Position numbers and translations under genes: made by a program
Origin: Candidatus Rifleibacteriota bacterium
Lineage (GTDB): Bacteria > Riflebacteria > Ozemobacteria > Ozemobacterales > Ozemobacteraceae
DNA length: 25,280 nt
NCBI GenBank assembly: GCA_029565415.1
Contig: JAKQOH010000193.1
Span: 1 to 25,280, forward strand
Reading direction: 5' to 3'
The notes under the pieces: generated by a model
Database searches by the model: none
The model's input: the letters and a program-made list of their open reading frames with translations, nothing else
What the model was told of the DNA's origin: nothing
In this document: positions 8,744-17,099 of the stretch, one piece after another
How the letters are laid out: every line of letters starts with the position of its first letter
How positions within the stretch are numbered: the stretch's first letter is position 1

Positions 8744-11668
8744 CTACACGTTCCCGCCGCTGCTTACAAGGGGGCGGCGCTTCAGGCAGACGAGCGTGAT
8801 ATCGTCTCCCGCGGGCTGGCTGCCGATGAAGGTATCGAACTGCCGGAACAGCTCCTCGACCACATCCCGGGCCGTCCGGTCGGGGTGGCCCGCGGCCTCG
8901 GCGACCCAGGCCGCCGCCCGCTCATATCCGACGACCGCATCCGCCCCGTTTCGCGACTCGATCACCCCGTCGGTGTAGAGAACCAGCGCGTCGCCCGGCT
9001 GAAGAGCGAACTCGCCCCGCTCGGCCAGCACCTTCCGACGAACGCCGAGCGGATGGCCGATCAGTTCGATCTCCTCGGCGCGGCCGGTCGATGCCCGGTA
9101 CAGCAGCGGGAAGTTGTGACCTCCGTTCAACACGGTCAGAACGCCGCTCTCCAGGTCGAGAATGAAGCAGAACACCGTCATCATGTGCTTGCGCCGTGTC
9201 CCCTGCGCCACGAGAAGCTCGTTGAACGCCGTCATGAACTGCTCGAGCGGCCGATCCGGCCCCGTGAGCAGGGAAAACGCGCTCTTCGCCATCCCCATGA
9301 TCAGCGCGGCCGGAACCCCGTGGCCGGCCACGTCGCCGATCAGGCCGATGAGATGCCGGCCGCCGACCACCCGGTAGTCGAAGTAATCCCCGCCGATATC
9401 GGTCATGGCGCGGCTCACGCCGTAAATCCCGTATTCCCGCACCTCCAGGCCGCCGCCCGGGAACAGGCTCTCCTGGACGACGCGCGCGACTTCGAGATCG
9501 TGCATGCCTTCGGTGACGCGGTTCAGAAGGCCGGCGATCTCGCCCAGCTCGTCGTTGGCCCGGACCGGCACCCGGTGCCGGAAGTCGCGCCGGGCGATCG
9601 CCTCGATCCCCGTGGCCACATCCCGGAGCGGCAGCAGCACCTGCTCCGTCAGCAGCCAGGCCATCAGCGCGCCCGAACAGAGCAGCATTCCCGCGAGCAA
9701 CCAGAGCTGCCGCCACAGCCCATCAATAGCAACTGCTACGCTTCCAAGCGGAGCCTTCGCCACCAACGTGTAGCTGTCGAGCATACGGCAGGGAAAGCCA
9801 ATCCAGAGCATTTCCTCGCCCCGCTCGTTCCGGACCTCGCGGGCGATGACCCGGCGTAGCTCGGCCAGTCGGGCGATTTCCCGCGTCACCCTTTCGTCCA
9901 TTCCCTCGTCGATGATCGTGCGGAACGGGTGCACCCCGTGGACGGCGCTCAACCGGATCGGCAGATCCCCTGCCCGGCGGAGGCTCCGGTACTCCCGCAG
10001 GCAGTATTTGTTCTGGAAGGCATTCCGGTCGATGCCGATGTGCACCAGCCACTCGGGCTTTCCGTCTGCCCCCAGAAGGGTGTTCTCGTAAAACATGCCA
10101 TTCCCGGAGCCGAACCGGATCGTCTGGAACCGCTTCATGCCCTGGATGAGCACTTCCGCGTTCAGAACCCCTTTTCCCATGATGCCGCCGGCGAAATCCG
10201 AGACCGCGTCGGCCGACAGCGTCGCCGCATCGATCTCGGACGAGCCGCGCAGCTTCCGCACGACTTCCGTCCCGACCGCACTCACCAGCTTCTTCTGCAC
10301 CTCGGGAACGGCGCTGCCCTGGATGAAATGCTCGACGAGGCACCGCCCCTTCTCGTCGATCACGAGCATCTGGTCCGTCACCTCGGTGTTCCGGAGCGGC
10401 TCGAACACCGCCGCCCGGCCGGCATCCGTCTCCTGCCGCTGCGCCTTCTCCACGAGACGCGCGAGCGCCACTTCGAACGCGGTGACCCGCTCTTCGGATC
10501 GCTCGTCGAAGTTGCGCACACGCGAAACGACGAAATCCTCGATCATCTGACGCCGCACATGCGCGTGGTCCCGCAGGGCATACGAGCCGCTGATCACCAG
10601 CAGGAGCGACGGGACACCGGCGGCCGTCAGGAACAGCGCGCCGAGCTTGAGGGGAAGGCGGGCGCCGAAGCCGGTTCCGATGCGGTCGCGCCGGAGGAAG
10701 ATCAGCACCACCCAGCCGACCCCGATCACCCGAAGGAAGAGACCGGCCTCGTCGGACAACAACCGGGGCCGCTTCGAAACGGCGATCAGATGCCCATTCT
10801 CCCGACGCGGCGCCAGGGAGGCGAAGGACTCCTCCGTCTGGATCTGCCGATCGAACCGGGAAAAGGCGGCCAGCGTTTCGCGCATGACGCCCGGGTCCCG
10901 GGCTATGGAATTCGGAGTTATATATATCTGGCCACTTGCATCCTGCCGGCACCATCCCAGCGCGATGTCTTTCCGAAGCCGGTTCACACGCCGCAGCAGC
11001 AGCCGAAGCGGGCGGTCCGGATCCGCGGCCCCGTCGTGAAACACGGCGATGAAGCCCCGGACCGCGGTTTTGCAGTTCGGGTGGCCGTCCCAGATGACCC
11101 CGGAGTCCCGGGGACGGGGAATGAGGGGCTGATACCGGCCACGCGCCGAAGGAAGGGTCTCGGCCGAACTGACCTGGAACAGTGCGCAGAGCAGCCCGTG
11201 CTCGGCTGCCGGCATTTTCTTCCGTTCGACGGCATCGACCAGCGCCCGGAACCCTCGCACCAGGGCGCCTTTTCCCCGCGGCCCGCTGCTCAGCTCCGGA
11301 ATGATCCCGCTTTCCCCGAACACGTAGAATTCAAGCTGATCCGGAAAGAACCGGTGCACGCGGTCGACAAGGGCCCGGGCCGCCGCGGGCGGCTCCAGGG
11401 CGGCGGCACGATCCGGCATCAGCCGCTTCAGCCGCTCGAACACGCGGCCGATGACCCTGGTCCGGAGAGCCGACTCGTCATCAAGCGTCTGAACGCGCGT
11501 CAACAGCCGCCCCTGCTCGACGGTCAGTTTCGCCGTTGCCCGCTCCTCTTCGAGGAGGGCGATCTGGCGCAATCCATAAGCCCCCGTCAGAACGGGAAAA
11601 AGGCCGAACACGAGAACGATGAAGAAGCCTCTCAAGGCACGCCCAGCGCCGGGAAAAAACTCCGTCAT
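8744..11668 (-). CDS. Membrane SpoIIE/RsbU-type PP2C phosphatase with HAMP domain and two extracytoplasmic sensor regions
   Basis: A 974-residue sensor phosphatase. Membrane helices are seen at about 12-30, 308-326, 339-361 and 651-674. Extracytoplasmic regions lie at about 31-307 and 362-650; the second has a PAS/dCache-like pattern (DQMLVIDEKGRCLVEH, LLGADGKPEWLVHIGIDR). A HAMP domain (about 675-728) links to the SpoIIE phosphatase domain (about 735-966). Metal ligands are intact: D757/D761 in TDIGGDYFD, D779 in GDVAGHG, D900 in YTDGVIE and D955/D956 in GDDITLV, so it should dephosphorylate Ser/Thr, classically on an anti-sigma antagonist. No STAS antagonist or HPK-like kinase is encoded here. 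It starts 29 bp after the coiled-coil/DUF2325 gene; its own ribosome binding site is poorly placed (GGAGGAG 12 bp before ATG). Confidence 0.92.
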   Translation of the reverse strand: MTEFFPGAGRALRGFFIVLVFGLFPVLTGAYGLRQIALLEEERATAKLTVEQGRLLTRVQTLDDESALRTRVIGRVFERLKRLMPDRAAALEPPAAARALVDRVHRFFPDQLEFYVFGESGIIPELSSGPRGKGALVRGFRALVDAVERKKMPAAEHGLLCALFQVSSAETLPSARGRYQPLIPRPRDSGVIWDGHPNCKTAVRGFIAVFHDGAADPDRPLRLLLRRVNRLRKDIALGWCRQDASGQIYITPNSIARDPGVMRETLAAFSRFDRQIQTEESFASLAPRRENGHLIAVSKRPRLLSDEAGLFLRVIGVGWVVLIFLRRDRIGTGFGARLPLKLGALFLTAAGVPSLLLVISGSYALRDHAHVRRQMIEDFVVSRVRNFDERSEERVTAFEVALARLVEKAQRQETDAGRAAVFEPLRNTEVTDQMLVIDEKGRCLVEHFIQGSAVPEVQKKLVSAVGTEVVRKLRGSSEIDAATLSADAVSDFAGGIMGKGVLNAEVLIQGMKRFQTIRFGSGNGMFYENTLLGADGKPEWLVHIGIDRNAFQNKYCLREYRSLRRAGDLPIRLSAVHGVHPFRTIIDEGMDERVTREIARLAELRRVIAREVRNERGEEMLWIGFPCRMLDSYTLVAKAPLGSVAVAIDGLWRQLWLLAGMLLCSGALMAWLLTEQVLLPLRDVATGIEAIARRDFRHRVPVRANDELGEIAGLLNRVTEGMHDLEVARVVQESLFPGGGLEVREYGIYGVSRAMTDIGGDYFDYRVVGGRHLIGLIGDVAGHGVPAALIMGMAKSAFSLLTGPDRPLEQFMTAFNELLVAQGTRRKHMMTVFCFILDLESGVLTVLNGGHNFPLLYRASTGRAEEIELIGHPLGVRRKVLAERGEFALQPGDALVLYTDGVIESRNGADAVVGYERAAAWVAEAAGHPDRTARDVVEELFRQFDTFIGSQPAGDDITLVCLKRRPLVSSGGNV

Positions 11669-11697
11669 GAACGCCCGCAGCTCCTCCGCATCGCGGC

Positions 11698-13365
11698 TCA
11701 GCCCCGCCCGGAACCGAATTTCGCGATCAATTCCTTCCGCAGCGACCCCGCCCCGCTCTTGTGAATGAGCAGAAGGGCCTGGTCCGGCTTGATGCAGGCC
11801 CGTGTCTGGAACAGGTGCAGATGGCCGGCATACGCCGTCACCACGACCACCACATCGCTCCGGCCCACGATCTCGCAGGTGCGCGACAACGGAATCGTGT
11901 GATACCCGTCATACCACTCGTAGTCGCCCTCGATCACGCCCGCCTCGCGCAGGACAGGCCAGTAATGGTCGACGCCGACCCCGCCGAAAATCGCCACCCG
12001 CTTGCCTTTCAGCAGCCCTTCGACGGATTTCGCATTCTCGTCGGGCAGGGCGTGCAGCTCGCGCAGTTGCCGGGTGAGCTCCTGATTCTCCTCGTCCATC
12101 TCGCGGAGCGCCTTCCGGATCTCGGCCTCCTCCTCGAGCGTCGCCTGCATTTCGCGCTGGGTCTGGTTCATCTTCGCCTCGATCGCCCGCATCTGGCGTT
12201 CGACCTCGACGGGGTCGAGCTTCTTCAGCTTCTGCTGGGCGTCCTCGGCCTGCTGGCGGGCCGCGCGCGCATCGGCCAGCGCCGCATCGGCCTCGGCACG
12301 CAGCCGGCGGCACTCCTCGCGCAGGGCTGCGCCTTCCTGACGCTGGGCATCGATGCGCCCCTGGAGGTCCCGCTTCATCGCCTCCACCTCGCCCCGGGAA
12401 AAGCTGGGCCGGGTCTGGTGGTAATGCTTCAGAACGAAGTGATGGTGCGTGTACACCTCGAGCAGGTCTTGCAGCGAGTCCATGATCGCCTCCTGCTTCG
12501 AGGCATCGGGTGGGAACGCCGTTTCGAACTCGGCGATCACCTGCTTCAGCCGTTTCTTCGCCTCGCGGTAGGCCGCGTCGAGATCGCCGTAATACGTCGG
12601 CCGGACCAGGCTCACCGAGCGGGTCTCGAGAAACGCATCCTCGAGAGCGGCAAACTCGTCGGCGGCCAGGAGATCCCAGGCAAGCAGCACATCCGCCTGG
12701 GTGATCTCGTCGCGCAGTCGGGCCAGGCACTCGCGCAGCGCGGTGGCTCGCGTTTCGCGCGTGGCCGGAAGGGATTCGCCCCCGGCCCGCTCGGTGCGGC
12801 ACACCTGCTCGACCTGGCGCAGGAGCTTGCGAAACCCAGGATACTCGTCGGGGTCCAGGAACAGGGTCGCCAGCAGCGTCTTGCGCCGCAGGTAATGCTT
12901 CGGATGCTGGTAGGGCTCGCCCCCCAGCAGGACCTCCTCGCGGTTTTTCGAGCCGCTGAACGGCACCCCGGTCGAGGTCGCCCGGTACTGCCGCGGCCCG
13001 CTCCGGCGCCGCATGCGCGCGAAGCTGTCCTCGAGCACCTCGCGGACCAGCCGCGTCTGGAGCGTGCCGCTCAGCACGATGTCCAGAAGATCGCCTAGGA
13101 AGCGGAGGAAGGGCCGTCCGTGGCGTTCGTGCAGCTCGGCGAACACCTTGTGGATCCGCCAGTCACGGTCGCTCTCGGGGTCGACAGGCTCCTCGGCAGG
13201 AACCGGCCCCTCTGGTTTTTTCGCCGGCCCGCCCAGGTTCCGCGCGATCTTCGAGGCGAGATCCTCCGACGGCTTGCCGCCCGTGGGAAGCCCCGCGAGC
13301 CGGTCGAGCTCCTCGTCGTTCTTCCAGAGCCGCGAGGGAAGGTCGAAACCACCGGGCTTCTTCAT
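11698..13365 (-). CDS. Coiled-coil protein with C-terminal DUF2325 domain
   Basis: A 555-residue cytoplasmic protein. After a charged N-terminus (1-70) comes a helical region (70-320) without a family I recognise, then a long coiled coil (about 325-440, rich in E/R/A/Q heptads). The C-terminal Rossmann-like domain (about 452-550) begins KGKRVAIFGGVGVDHYWPVL and continues YDGYHT, RSDVVVVVTAYAGH and LLLIHKSGAGSLRKEL, matching the DUF2325 pattern (a GG loop near the start, D/V-rich strand, and a final S-G-xxS). DUF2325 has no assigned chemistry that I know. The ATG overlaps the stop of the upstream FHA/GGDEF gene (ATGA at 13365-13362), implying coupled translation. It is likely a scaffold or nucleotide-responsive partner of the two signalling proteins flanking it; that is inference. 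Confidence 0.8.
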   Translation of the reverse strand: MKKPGGFDLPSRLWKNDEELDRLAGLPTGGKPSEDLASKIARNLGGPAKKPEGPVPAEEPVDPESDRDWRIHKVFAELHERHGRPFLRFLGDLLDIVLSGTLQTRLVREVLEDSFARMRRRSGPRQYRATSTGVPFSGSKNREEVLLGGEPYQHPKHYLRRKTLLATLFLDPDEYPGFRKLLRQVEQVCRTERAGGESLPATRETRATALRECLARLRDEITQADVLLAWDLLAADEFAALEDAFLETRSVSLVRPTYYGDLDAAYREAKKRLKQVIAEFETAFPPDASKQEAIMDSLQDLLEVYTHHHFVLKHYHQTRPSFSRGEVEAMKRDLQGRIDAQRQEGAALREECRRLRAEADAALADARAARQQAEDAQQKLKKLDPVEVERQMRAIEAKMNQTQREMQATLEEEAEIRKALREMDEENQELTRQLRELHALPDENAKSVEGLLKGKRVAIFGGVGVDHYWPVLREAGVIEGDYEWYDGYHTIPLSRTCEIVGRSDVVVVVTAYAGHLHLFQTRACIKPDQALLLIHKSGAGSLRKELIAKFGSGRG

Positions 13366-14864
13366 GCGCCGCGCTCTCCGGCCGCAGCCGCGCGCCGGCG
13401 TGTCTCGGCAGCCGCCATCACGCGGTTTCCGCCGCTTTCCCGCGCCCGGTTCATGGCCTGCTCGGCCGCCGTGAACAAATCCATCGGTTTGGTGATGCCG
13501 GTCTTCACGGTCGCGATCCCGAGACTGGCCGTCACGTTGATCGTCCGCTTGCCCGACCGGAACGACGTGGCCTCGATCATGCCGCGCAGCTTCTCGGCGA
13601 CGATCATCGCCCCCTCGGCAGGCGTCTGGGGCAGCAGCAGCGCGAACTCGTCGTTCCCATACCGCGAAACGAGGTCATGGATCCGCATTCCGCCCCGGAA
13701 CATGCGGCCAACCCGCTTCAACACCTGGTCCGCGGCAGTGTCGCCGTACCGTTCGTTGATCTCCCGGAACCGGTCGATGTCGAGCAGCACCAGGGAAAGC
13801 GGCTCCTTGTGGCGCTGGGCACGGCAGAACTCTTCCAGAAGCCGCTGGTGGAAATGCTTCTGGTTCGACATGCCCGTCAGCCCGTCCGTCGTCGCGAGGT
13901 AGAACAGCCGCGCGCGATGGATCGCCAGCGACGCCTGGGCCGCGAACACCTTCAACAGCTCCTGGGTGTGGTCGTTGAACACGACGCCGGGCTGTTTCGA
14001 GTCGAGATACAGGACGCCGATCGAGGTGTTCTCGTTCCGCAGCGGCGTCACCGCGATCGCCCGGATGCCCCGCTCGGCGGCCTTGCGCGCCTCGGCCGAG
14101 CTCTTCTCGTTGCCTTCGTGCTCGACCAGCGTCTTCGCGGTGCGGAAACTCTGCATCACGAGCGACGAGGTCGCAAGCATATCTTTCGCTATTTCTCTCG
14201 GCCCCATCTGGCGCTGGACGACCGTCTCGAGCCGGTCGAGCTCCTCGTTGAACAGCATGATGAAGCCGCGGCCGGCCCCGGTGACCCTCATCGCCATCTC
14301 GATCGTGAACTCGAGCAGCTTCTGGAAATTGAAGATCGAGTTGAGCGCCATGCTCACCTCGAGAATGCCCGACAGCTCACGCACCTTTTCGGCCACCTCG
14401 ACCTCGGTCGCCCGGGCCGCCGGATGGAACTGGGACGGCAGCTTGCCCTTGAGATCGCTGAAGATGCGCTGCACCGCCCGCTCGTTCTGGGTCAGGAAGA
14501 ACGGGAAGATCACCGGGAGCGACTCGTCGAGCCCCGGAAACGCCGCTTCCCCGCCCTGCTTGCCGTCGAGAATCAGGAACACGTCATCGCTCAGTTTGAC
14601 GCGGTTCCCCGGTGCGATCGTCACCAGAAACCCCGGCGGGATGCGCCGGTCATCGACCCACGTGCCGAACGGGCTCTGCAAGTCCTGGACCGTCACCTCG
14701 CCGCGCCGGTTCACCTGGAGCTGGATGTGTTCGACGGCAATACCCCGGGCCTTCACCCGCACGTCGCACAACTCGCTGCTGCCGATCGTGACCCCGTTCG
14801 AGTCGGGTGACAACTGGCCTGAATACAGGGTTTTGCCGGCTAGGTCGATGATGCGGAAAAACAT
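13362..14864 (-). CDS. FHA-GAF-GGDEF protein with a variant GNDEF active-site motif
   Basis: A 500-residue soluble signalling protein. An FHA domain (about 5-95; VTIGSSELCDVRV, HIQLQV, QDLQSPFGTWVDDRRI) should bind phosphothreonine peptides or act as a structural variant. A GAF domain (about 175-320) ends GVLYLDSKQ. The diguanylate cyclase domain (about 325-485) starts TTDGLTGMSN and has DIDRFREIN (metal Asp362). The signature is RYGNDEF (403-407) instead of GGDEF, while the product-binding I-site RIHD (394-397) sits the usual five residues upstream. Catalysis may be reduced, but c-di-GMP binding looks retained. The ATG at 14864 is chosen over an upstream TTG at 14882 because GAGGA lies 8 bp before it. 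It is first gene of the long minus-strand run, with a TATAAT -10 about 40 bp upstream. Confidence 0.9.
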   Translation of the reverse strand: MFFRIIDLAGKTLYSGQLSPDSNGVTIGSSELCDVRVKARGIAVEHIQLQVNRRGEVTVQDLQSPFGTWVDDRRIPPGFLVTIAPGNRVKLSDDVFLILDGKQGGEAAFPGLDESLPVIFPFFLTQNERAVQRIFSDLKGKLPSQFHPAARATEVEVAEKVRELSGILEVSMALNSIFNFQKLLEFTIEMAMRVTGAGRGFIMLFNEELDRLETVVQRQMGPREIAKDMLATSSLVMQSFRTAKTLVEHEGNEKSSAEARKAAERGIRAIAVTPLRNENTSIGVLYLDSKQPGVVFNDHTQELLKVFAAQASLAIHRARLFYLATTDGLTGMSNQKHFHQRLLEEFCRAQRHKEPLSLVLLDIDRFREINERYGDTAADQVLKRVGRMFRGGMRIHDLVSRYGNDEFALLLPQTPAEGAMIVAEKLRGMIEATSFRSGKRTINVTASLGIATVKTGITKPMDLFTAAEQAMNRARESGGNRVMAAAETRRRAAAAGERGA

Positions 14865-14905
14865 GGATGCGTTCCTCGACAACGAAGTAGTGGTGTAATC
14901 CGAAA

Positions 14906-14936
14906 ATTATACCCCACGGGCCGGCCTTCAGGCCAA
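14906..14936 (-). promoter_or_regulatory. Promoter for the FHA/GGDEF-led run
   Basis: A consensus TATAAT lies at 14911-14906 on the minus strand, 41 bp before the chosen ATG. The best -35 is TTGGCC (14936-14931) with a long 19-bp spacer. A short inverted repeat GGCCTGAAGGCC overlaps the -35 and could be an operator. The -10 is convincing; the -35 is not. Confidence 0.5.
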
Positions 14937-14957
14937 TCCCATTTCGCGTTCAGACAA

Positions 14958-14984
14958 ACGCCCCGGCGTTATCGGCCGGGGCGT
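14958..14984 (-). terminator. Rho-independent terminator after the propeller gene
   Basis: A 10-bp perfect stem (ACGCCCCGGC with GCCGGGGCGT) around a 7-nt loop, followed on the minus strand by TTTGTCTG. It begins 25 bp past the stop at 15009 and insulates that gene from the FHA/GGDEF run. Confidence 0.75.
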
Positions 14985-15008
14985 CGGAACGAAACGAGCG
15001 GACAACTC

Positions 15009-15962
15009 TCACTTGAACAGCATTTTTTCGATCTTGAACTCACCCTTGGGGGCCTCATCGAAATTTCCCGCCGCCAGATACCAGGTCGCATCGCGGTCCA
15101 TCGCGAGGAAGCGGTTCATCACCAGCGGCGGCTTCACGCGTCCCGTGGAAGACGGCTTGCCATACACATCACAGATGGCCCACGGGAATTCGCCCTGGAA
15201 ACCCTCGGCCGGAACATACGTCACGAGACTCTCCCCCTTCTCGCCGACCCACCAGAGCTTCGGGTTCGTGTGCTCGGGAAGCTGGAGCGGAATATCCTTC
15301 ACGGCGTTCCCCTCGGGAGTCTCGAGAATCAGGTGGCCGAGCTTCGCGTCTTCATCCCATTTGAGCCGGGCAAGATTGCCGGCCGGATCGAGCGCCATGC
15401 CGGACCATTCCCAGTGAAGCTCACGAACGAGCTTGCCGGCGGCATCGAACACGACGATCGCCTCGCGGCCGATGTCGGCAACGAACACGTGGCCGGTCGG
15501 CCCGACCTCGACAAACGCCGCCTGGAGAAGTTTCCCGGGCTCATCCCCTTGGCTGCCGAAGGTCGCGAGGAGTTTTCCGTCGAGGCCCAGCAGAAGAACC
15601 TCCTGGGTATCCGACCGGATGGCGAACACCCCTTCGACGGTGCCGGCAGCGCCGGTTTTGAGGGCGATATCCTCGATCAGGGCGCTGGCCGTTCCGACGA
15701 CGATCTCGTGGAGCAGCTTCCCGTCATCGGCCAGGTGCATCACGCGGCCGCCCACGCTGTCGGCGACCCAGAATTCGCCGTTCGACACCCGGAACGAGCG
15801 AGGCCCCCAGGGATGCGGCTCTTCCTGGTTGGGGTGGGTGGTCTGATTGATCACGCCGACCTGCGTTTTCTCGGAGCCATAGGTGAGGGTGAGAGCCGAA
15901 ACGTCGAGAGCCGGAACGAGCGCAAACGCAACCGCAGCGAGACAGACGGTGGAAAGTTTCAT
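15009..15962 (-). CDS. Secreted beta-propeller (NHL/6-bladed type) protein
   Basis: A 317-residue exported protein. Residues 1-23 (MKLSTVCLAAVAFALVPALDVSA) are a Sec signal peptide with a likely cut after VSA. The rest repeats a propeller-blade pattern: FWVADSVGGRVMHLADDGKLLHEI, GVFAIRSDTQEVLLLGLDGKLLATF and VFVADIGREAIVVFDAAGKLVREL, each ending G-K-L-hydrophobic. No catalytic motif is seen, so a binding role outside the cytoplasm is most likely. The start has only a weak ribosome binding site (AGGGA 11 bp upstream). A TAAGAT -10-like box lies about 85 bp upstream and the leader contains a stable hairpin. The gene is single, ending in a clear terminator. Confidence 0.8.
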   Translation of the reverse strand: MKLSTVCLAAVAFALVPALDVSALTLTYGSEKTQVGVINQTTHPNQEEPHPWGPRSFRVSNGEFWVADSVGGRVMHLADDGKLLHEIVVGTASALIEDIALKTGAAGTVEGVFAIRSDTQEVLLLGLDGKLLATFGSQGDEPGKLLQAAFVEVGPTGHVFVADIGREAIVVFDAAGKLVRELHWEWSGMALDPAGNLARLKWDEDAKLGHLILETPEGNAVKDIPLQLPEHTNPKLWWVGEKGESLVTYVPAEGFQGEFPWAICDVYGKPSSTGRVKPPLVMNRFLAMDRDATWYLAAGNFDEAPKGEFKIEKMLFK

Positions 15963-15995
15963 CGTTCGGAAATCCCTGCCTTTATGCTTGATGAG

Positions 15996-16049
15996 CCCCG
16001 GCGAAGCACGACTTCGGCGATGCCGGGGGGTTCTGCCGGTGACATCTTA
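15996..16049 (-). promoter_or_regulatory. Putative promoter and hairpin leader of the propeller gene
   Basis: On the minus strand TAAGAT (16049-16044) could be a -10; GTTCC lies 9 bp upstream of it (16063-16059). The transcript would begin near 16037 and immediately form a hairpin (16028-15996): 7-bp outer stem CCCCGGC/GCCGGGG plus an inner GAAG/CTTC stem. No U-tract follows, so a 5'-protecting leader fits better than a terminator. The rest of the 215-bp spacer up to 16177 shows nothing I can name. Confidence 0.35.
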
Positions 16050-16177
16050 TCCGAAAACGGAACGGCCTTCCATGATTACAGACCCCCACCGGCCCGAACA
16101 ACAGGTCAGCGTCCGCCAGCGCGGCACCCGACACACGGAACCCGCGCCGGCTGGCGCCGGGGGTGGATGGATACGAC

Positions 16178-16999
16178 TCAGGCCTTGCGGAGAACGATCT
16201 CGATCGGGCGGTACTCGATGGCGCTGAAGATCGGATGGCGCTTCGAAGAGGAGTTGTTCATGGCCATCAGCGAGTTGCCGTTCTTGGCCACGATCCCGAT
16301 GTGCTTGTGCCGGCCACCCGAGGGGGCCTTCCAGATGACGACGTCTCCGGCCTGGTATGGGGGCGGGCTGACGCGCTTCCAGGCGTTGCCGCCCTTGAGG
16401 CCGAGGAGGGCGTTCTTCACGCCGTCGCAGTTGAGGATCATGCCGATCGGCACGCCGGCCTCGCGCAGGGCCGCCGAAACGACGTTCGCGCAGCCGAGAT
16501 TGCCGCCCTCGGTGCCGGGGGCATACTTGAACGACTGGGCCGTCGCATACCGTCTGGGGAAGTTCGCGGCAACCTGGGCGACCTTTCCGGCAACGCCGCT
16601 CACGTTCGCGCCCGCATTGCTGCTCGAACTGCTGGAGGGCTTGGCAGAGGCCGCAGGAGCGGCATTTTTTGCCGGGGAAACCGCGATCGTCTGCTTCGCC
16701 TTCGCCTTGGCAAGGCGGTCCATCAGTTCATTGACGCGCGAAGCCAGGCTGTTCAGCTTCGCGAACAGGGCGTTGATGCGCTCGAAGAACTTGTCGATGA
16801 CGCTCTTGGAGGCATCGCTGCCCGCCGAAGCCGTGGCGCTCGCCGAAATCGTCTTCGTCGCGGCCGCCGCCTTGCCGTCGTTCGCCACGTCATGTTCCTG
16901 AAGCGTCTCGAGAGGATTCTGGGCGACAGCCGGGCCGGCAGCAACCAGGCAGATGCACATCAGAAAAGCAATCAGGGACCATCGCAGTCCGTTCAGCAT
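16178..16999 (-). CDS. Secreted coiled-coil protein with an NlpC/P60- or CHAP-like Cys/His domain
   Basis: A 273-residue exported protein. The signal peptide is about 1-26 (core IAFLMCICLVAAGPAVAQ). A coiled coil (about 66-102, KSVIDKFFERINALFAKLNSL...) and a Ser/Ala-rich linker (105-130) lead to a compact domain (about 145-270). That domain has GCANVVSAALREAGV with candidate nucleophile Cys170, then YQAGDVVIWK and HKHIGIVA with candidate His233, and MNNSS, the order expected for NlpC/P60 or CHAP peptidoglycan amidases/endopeptidases. Cell-wall cleavage or binding in the periplasm is the likely role; the exact bond is unknown. GGGAG lies 12-16 bp before the ATG. It has a separate promoter region (TAAGAT at 17044-17039) after the lexA pair. 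Confidence 0.75.
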   Translation of the reverse strand: MLNGLRWSLIAFLMCICLVAAGPAVAQNPLETLQEHDVANDGKAAAATKTISASATASAGSDASKSVIDKFFERINALFAKLNSLASRVNELMDRLAKAKAKQTIAVSPAKNAAPAASAKPSSSSSSNAGANVSGVAGKVAQVAANFPRRYATAQSFKYAPGTEGGNLGCANVVSAALREAGVPIGMILNCDGVKNALLGLKGGNAWKRVSPPPYQAGDVVIWKAPSGGRHKHIGIVAKNGNSLMAMNNSSSKRHPIFSAIEYRPIEIVLRKA

Positions 17000-17038
17000 A
17001 ATGTCGGCTCTCCCTTCGATGATGAGGTTCTGCCCCCT

Positions 17039-17078
17039 ATCTTACCGGAGAGGAACGACAAGTTACACCGAAACGAAC
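17039..17078 (-). promoter_or_regulatory. Putative promoter of the NlpC/CHAP-like gene
   Basis: TAAGAT at 17044-17039 on the minus strand resembles a -10, with GTTCC 7 bp upstream (17056-17052). A second GTTC lies exactly 22 bp further (17078-17075). No TTGACA-like -35 is visible. The same GTTCC/TAAGAT pairing occurs before the propeller gene. Confidence 0.3.
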
Positions 17079-17099
17079 ATGCGCCTGAATCTTCGGCCG

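Noticed and set aside
9929..13098. Plus-strand open frames opposite the phosphatase and DUF2325 genes
   Set aside because: Both opposing genes have intact domains; the antisense products show only compositional bias.
16143..16163. Possible terminator hairpin after the NlpC/CHAP-like gene
   Set aside because: Only a 5-bp GCGCC/GGCGC stem with no U-tract; not distinguishable from GC-rich background.
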